This document shows positions 45,567 to 48,212 of a DNA stretch of 48,212 nt, piece after piece. Location of the stretch: contig NZ_LIRK01000010.1 in NCBI RefSeq assembly GCF_001419765.1, positions 1-48,212 of the forward strand, in the 5' to 3' direction. This DNA is from Streptomyces torulosus (GTDB taxonomy: Bacteria > Actinomycetota > Actinomycetes > Streptomycetales > Streptomycetaceae). The notes under the pieces were generated by a model. It saw only the letters and a list, made by a program, of their open reading frames with translations, was not told the DNA's origin and searched no databases. Each line of letters begins with the position of its first letter. Within the stretch, counting starts at the first letter, position 1. A program made the position numbers and the translations under genes.

Positions 45567-46572
45567 GGGCCACGACCGGGCGCTCCGCCTGGGTCGGCAC
45601 CGGCACGTCCGTAAGGTCCGCCGGTCGCTCCCGCAGGGACAGCAGGACCCTCAGGGTGGCGATCCACACCAGGCAGGAGCCGAGCATATGGGCGCCGACC
45701 AGGACCTCGGGGAGGTCGGTGAAGTACTGGACGTAGCCGATGACGCCCTGCGCGAGCAGGACCAGGAACAGGTCCCGGGTGCGGCGCAGCGGGTCGCGGG
45801 GCGCGTCGACCGCCTTGAGGACGAACCACAGGGCGAAGGTCAGCGTCACCACGATCCAGGCGAGCACGGCGTGCAGCTTGGTGACCGTCTCCCAGTTCAG
45901 CGGGATGCGCTCGACCTTGCTGGAGTCACCGGCGTGCGGACCCGCGCCGGTGACGACCGTGCCGACCGCGATCAGCAGCACCGTGACGCCCACCAGGATC
46001 CACACCAGCTGCCGCACCGCCGTGCCGACCAGCGGACGCGGGGCCGCGTCACTCTCCCGGGTGCGGTGCCACATGACGGCGGCGACGGCGATGAGCGCGG
46101 TCGACAGCAGGAAGTGCGCGGCCACCGTGTACGGGTTGAGGCCGACCAGGACGACGATGCCGCCGAGGACCGCGTTGCCCATGACCACCCAGAACTGAGT
46201 CCAGCCCAGCCGGGTCAGGTCGCGCCGGTACGGCTTCTGGGAGCGCGCGGCGATGATCGCCCAGCCGACCGCCGCGCACAGCACGTACGTCAGCAGACGG
46301 TTGCCGAACTCGATGTAGCCGTGGACGCCCATCGCGCGGGTCGCGGTGAGCGAGTCGTCGGTGCACTTGGGCCAGGTCGGGCAGCCGAGGCCCGACCCGG
46401 TCAGTCGCACGGCGCCACCGGTCACCACGATGACCACCGCCATGACGAGGGCGGCCAGGGCCGCGCGCCGGACCGTCCGGGGATCCGGGGTCCAGCGTTC
46501 GGCGATGAAGGCGAGCGGGTTGCGCGCTGCGGAGACGAGGTCGTCGCGGGTCACGTTCGGCACGCGCACCAT
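45559..46572 (-). CDS. ctaA: Heme A synthase (CtaA/COX15)
   Basis: Oxidises the C8 methyl of heme O to give heme A for cytochrome aa3. The 337-aa membrane protein (about eight helices) has the conserved GGAVRLTGSGLGCPTWPKC motif, MGVHGYIEFGNRLL and later His-containing helices (HAVLAWIVV, LVGAHMLGS). The ATG at 46572 gives the expected N terminus, with an in-frame GTG at 46611 as alternative. It acts after CtaB and is the only other heme A gene here. Downstream it converges with the nucleotidyltransferase. Confidence 0.93.
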   Translation of the reverse strand: MVRVPNVTRDDLVSAARNPLAFIAERWTPDPRTVRRAALAALVMAVVIVVTGGAVRLTGSGLGCPTWPKCTDDSLTATRAMGVHGYIEFGNRLLTYVLCAAVGWAIIAARSQKPYRRDLTRLGWTQFWVVMGNAVLGGIVVLVGLNPYTVAAHFLLSTALIAVAAVMWHRTRESDAAPRPLVGTAVRQLVWILVGVTVLLIAVGTVVTGAGPHAGDSSKVERIPLNWETVTKLHAVLAWIVVTLTFALWFVLKAVDAPRDPLRRTRDLFLVLLAQGVIGYVQYFTDLPEVLVGAHMLGSCLVWIATLRVLLSLRERPADLTDVPVPTQAERPVVAHG

Positions 46573-46641
46573 GGTAGGCCGCCGCTTGTGCACGCGTTCA
46601 CGAGGGGGCACACGGCTCCCGGACCACCGCTGTGAGCTGCC

Positions 46642-47412
46642 TTACTCCCAGTGGAAGAACCGGGCGGCCGCGCCGAGCCCGAGCACCGCCCACACCGCGA
46701 GGATCCCGAGATCCGCCCACGGCATTCCGGCGCCGTGCTGGAGGACGTCGCGCAGTCCGTCGGACAGGGCCGCGATCGGCAGCAGCCCGAGCACGCTCTG
46801 CGCCGCGTCGGGGAACTTGTCGAGCGGCACCACGACGCCGCCGCCCACGAGCAACAGCAGGAAGACCAGGTTCGCGGCGGCGAGGGTCGCCTCTGCCTTC
46901 AGCGTGCCCGCCATCAGCAGGCCGAGGCCGGAGAAGGCGGCCGTGCCGAGGACCAGGAGCAGCAGGACGGCGAACGGGTTGCCGTGCGGGGACCAGCCCA
47001 TCGCGAAGGCGATCACCGTGAGCAGGACGACCTGGAGGACCTCGGTGACCAGCACGGACAGCGTCTTCGCGGTCATCAGGCCCCAGCGGGGGAGCGGGGA
47101 GACCGCCAGCCGCTTGAGGACGCCGTAGCGGCGTTCGAAGCCGGTGGCGATGGCCTGCCCGGTGAACGCCGTCGACATCACGGCGAGCGCGAGGACACCG
47201 GGTGCCAGGAAGTCGACGGCCTCGCCCTTGCCCGTGTCGACGATGTCCACCGACCCGAACAGCACCAGCAGAAGCGTCGGGATCACGACCGTCAGCAGCA
47301 GCTGCTCGCCGTTGCGCAGCAGCATCTTCGTCTCCAGGGCCGCCTGCGCCGCGATCATGCGGGGCAGCGGGGCGGCGCCGGGCCGGGGCGCGTAGGTACC
47401 GCTGGTGGTCAC
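46642..47412 (-). CDS. ABC-2 type transporter permease
   Basis: A 256-aa membrane protein of the ABC-2 exporter type. It has about six helices and the permease motif FERRYGVLKRLAVSPLPRWGLM on the cytoplasmic loop. The GTG at 47412 is fixed by a GTGA overlap with the upstream ATPase gene, so the two subunits are coupled. Substrate is unknown; such pairs often export drugs or lipids. The open frame upstream of 47412 is antisense-like and not used. Confidence 0.92.
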   Translation of the reverse strand: MTTSGTYAPRPGAAPLPRMIAAQAALETKMLLRNGEQLLLTVVIPTLLLVLFGSVDIVDTGKGEAVDFLAPGVLALAVMSTAFTGQAIATGFERRYGVLKRLAVSPLPRWGLMTAKTLSVLVTEVLQVVLLTVIAFAMGWSPHGNPFAVLLLLVLGTAAFSGLGLLMAGTLKAEATLAAANLVFLLLLVGGGVVVPLDKFPDAAQSVLGLLPIAALSDGLRDVLQHGAGMPWADLGILAVWAVLGLGAAARFFHWE

Positions 47413-48212
47413 GAACGCAGCTCCTTGCCGGTCAGTTCCAAGAAGACGTCTTCGAGGGTGTGCCGCTCCACCGAGATCCGGTCCGGCATCACGCCGTGCT
47501 GGGCGCACCAGGACGTGACCGTCGCGAGGAGCTGCGGGTCGACCTTGCCGGTGACCCGGTAGACGCCCGGGGTCAGCTCGACGGCGGTGGAGTCGGCGGG
47601 CAGCGCCTTCAGCAGCGAGCCGACGTCGAGGGCGGGGCGCCCGGTGAAGCGGAGGGTGTTCTCGGCGCCGCCGCGGCACAGCTCCTCGGGGGTGCCCTGG
47701 GCTATGACCCGGCCGGCGTCGATGATGGCGACGTCGTCGGCGAGCTGCTCCGCCTCGTCCATGTAGTGCGTGGTCAGGATGACGGAGACCCCGTCGGCGC
47801 GCAGGTCCCGGACGAGGTCCCAGGTGGCCCGGCGGGCCTGCGGGTCGAGGCCCGCGGTCGGCTCGTCGAGGAAGACCAGCTCGGGGCGGCCGACCACGGC
47901 CATCGCCAGGGCGAGCCGCTGCTGCTGCCCGCCGGACAGACGGCGGTACGTCGTACGGCCGCAGCCGCCGAGGCCGAGACGCTCGATGAGGGCGTCCACG
48001 TCGAGCGGGTGGGCGTGCAGCTTCGCCACATGGCGCAACATCTCGTCGGCGCGGGCGCCCGAGTAGACGCCGCCGGACTGGAGCATCACCCCGATGCGGG
48101 GGCGCAGCGCGGCGGCCTCGCGGACCGGGTCGAGACCGAGGACGCGCACGGTGCCGGAGTCCGGCTTCCGATAGCCCTCGCAGCTCTCGACGGTGGTGGT
48201 CTTGCCGGCGCC
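47409..48212 (-). CDS. ABC transporter ATP-binding protein (5' end cut by the window)
   Basis: Partner of the permease. Reading runs to the window edge, starting in the Walker A motif GAGKTTTVE, so the true start lies beyond 48212. Present are the Q-loop region (GVMLQSGG), the ABC signature LSGGQQQRLALA, Walker B LVFLDEPTAGLD and the H-loop TTHYMDE. The C-terminal extension of about 80 residues matches the ABC-2 exporter family. The missing piece is probably about 40-50 residues. Confidence 0.95.
   Translation of the reverse strand, partial: GAGKTTTVESCEGYRKPDSGTVRVLGLDPVREAAALRPRIGVMLQSGGVYSGARADEMLRHVAKLHAHPLDVDALIERLGLGGCGRTTYRRLSGGQQQRLALAMAVVGRPELVFLDEPTAGLDPQARRATWDLVRDLRADGVSVILTTHYMDEAEQLADDVAIIDAGRVIAQGTPEELCRGGAENTLRFTGRPALDVGSLLKALPADSTAVELTPGVYRVTGKVDPQLLATVTSWCAQHGVMPDRISVERHTLEDVFLELTGKELRS

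Overview
This is a high-GC actinobacterial chromosome segment, almost certainly from Streptomyces. Evidence: the uvrC-rapZ-yvcK-whiA-gap-pgk-tpiA-secG order, a sporulation regulator (WhiA), an RbpA-family protein, very strong GC bias at codon position 3, GTG/TTG starts and rare TTA leucine codons. Most of the window is conserved core chromosome. The ABC transporter gene at the right edge is cut by the window end.

Layout. (1) 0.2-3.9 kb: a NIT-HAMP-PAS-GAF histidine kinase and a NarL-type response regulator, followed by a 179-bp palindromic element. (2) 4.2-9.4 kb: a translationally coupled operon uvrC-rapZ-yvcK-whiA. (3) 9.5-12.5 kb: a secreted M14 carboxypeptidase. (4) 12.8-18.7 kb: lower glycolysis (gap, pgk, tpiA), secG, an RbpA-family gene and pgi. 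(5) 18.8-34.7 kb: an accessory biosynthetic gene cluster. (6) 34.9-41.7 kb: the oxidative and non-oxidative pentose phosphate operon tkt-tal-zwf-opcA-pgl, on the minus strand. (7) 42.1-48.2 kb: ctaB, a small conserved protein, an amidohydrolase, a nucleotidyltransferase, ctaA and an ABC exporter.

The cluster is the main discovery. Thirteen intact minus-strand genes and one decayed transporter run as one tightly overlapping operon, with a divergent MFS transporter at its upstream end. Reading from the promoter: a GriI-like aldolase and a GriH-like cyclase (3-amino-4-hydroxybenzoate from aspartate semialdehyde and dihydroxyacetone phosphate); an AMP-ligase; two acyl carrier proteins; a ketosynthase and a half-length chain-length-factor-like partner; a second AMP-ligase; a small Cys-rich protein; an extended-SDR oxidoreductase; a CreE-like flavoprotein and a CreD-like lyase (the aspartate-nitrosuccinate pathway that makes nitrite from aspartate); an MFS relic; and a FabG-like ketoreductase. 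I infer that 3-amino-4-hydroxybenzoate is loaded on an ACP and extended by a reducing type II polyketide system. The aryl amine would then be diazotised with nitrite by the second ligase and possibly replaced by hydride. This resembles what I recall for bacterial avenalumic acid and p-coumaric acid clusters. The product could be such an acid, an amino precursor, or a diazo compound that is kept. No dehydratase, thioesterase or regulator gene is visible in the cluster.

Regulation. The first gene of the operon (codon 8), the loading-type ligase (codon 40) and the divergent transporter (codon 20) each carry an in-frame TTA codon. This points to bldA-dependent expression. The roughly 430-bp divergent intergenic region between operon and transporter is unusually AT-rich for this chromosome and is the likely control region.
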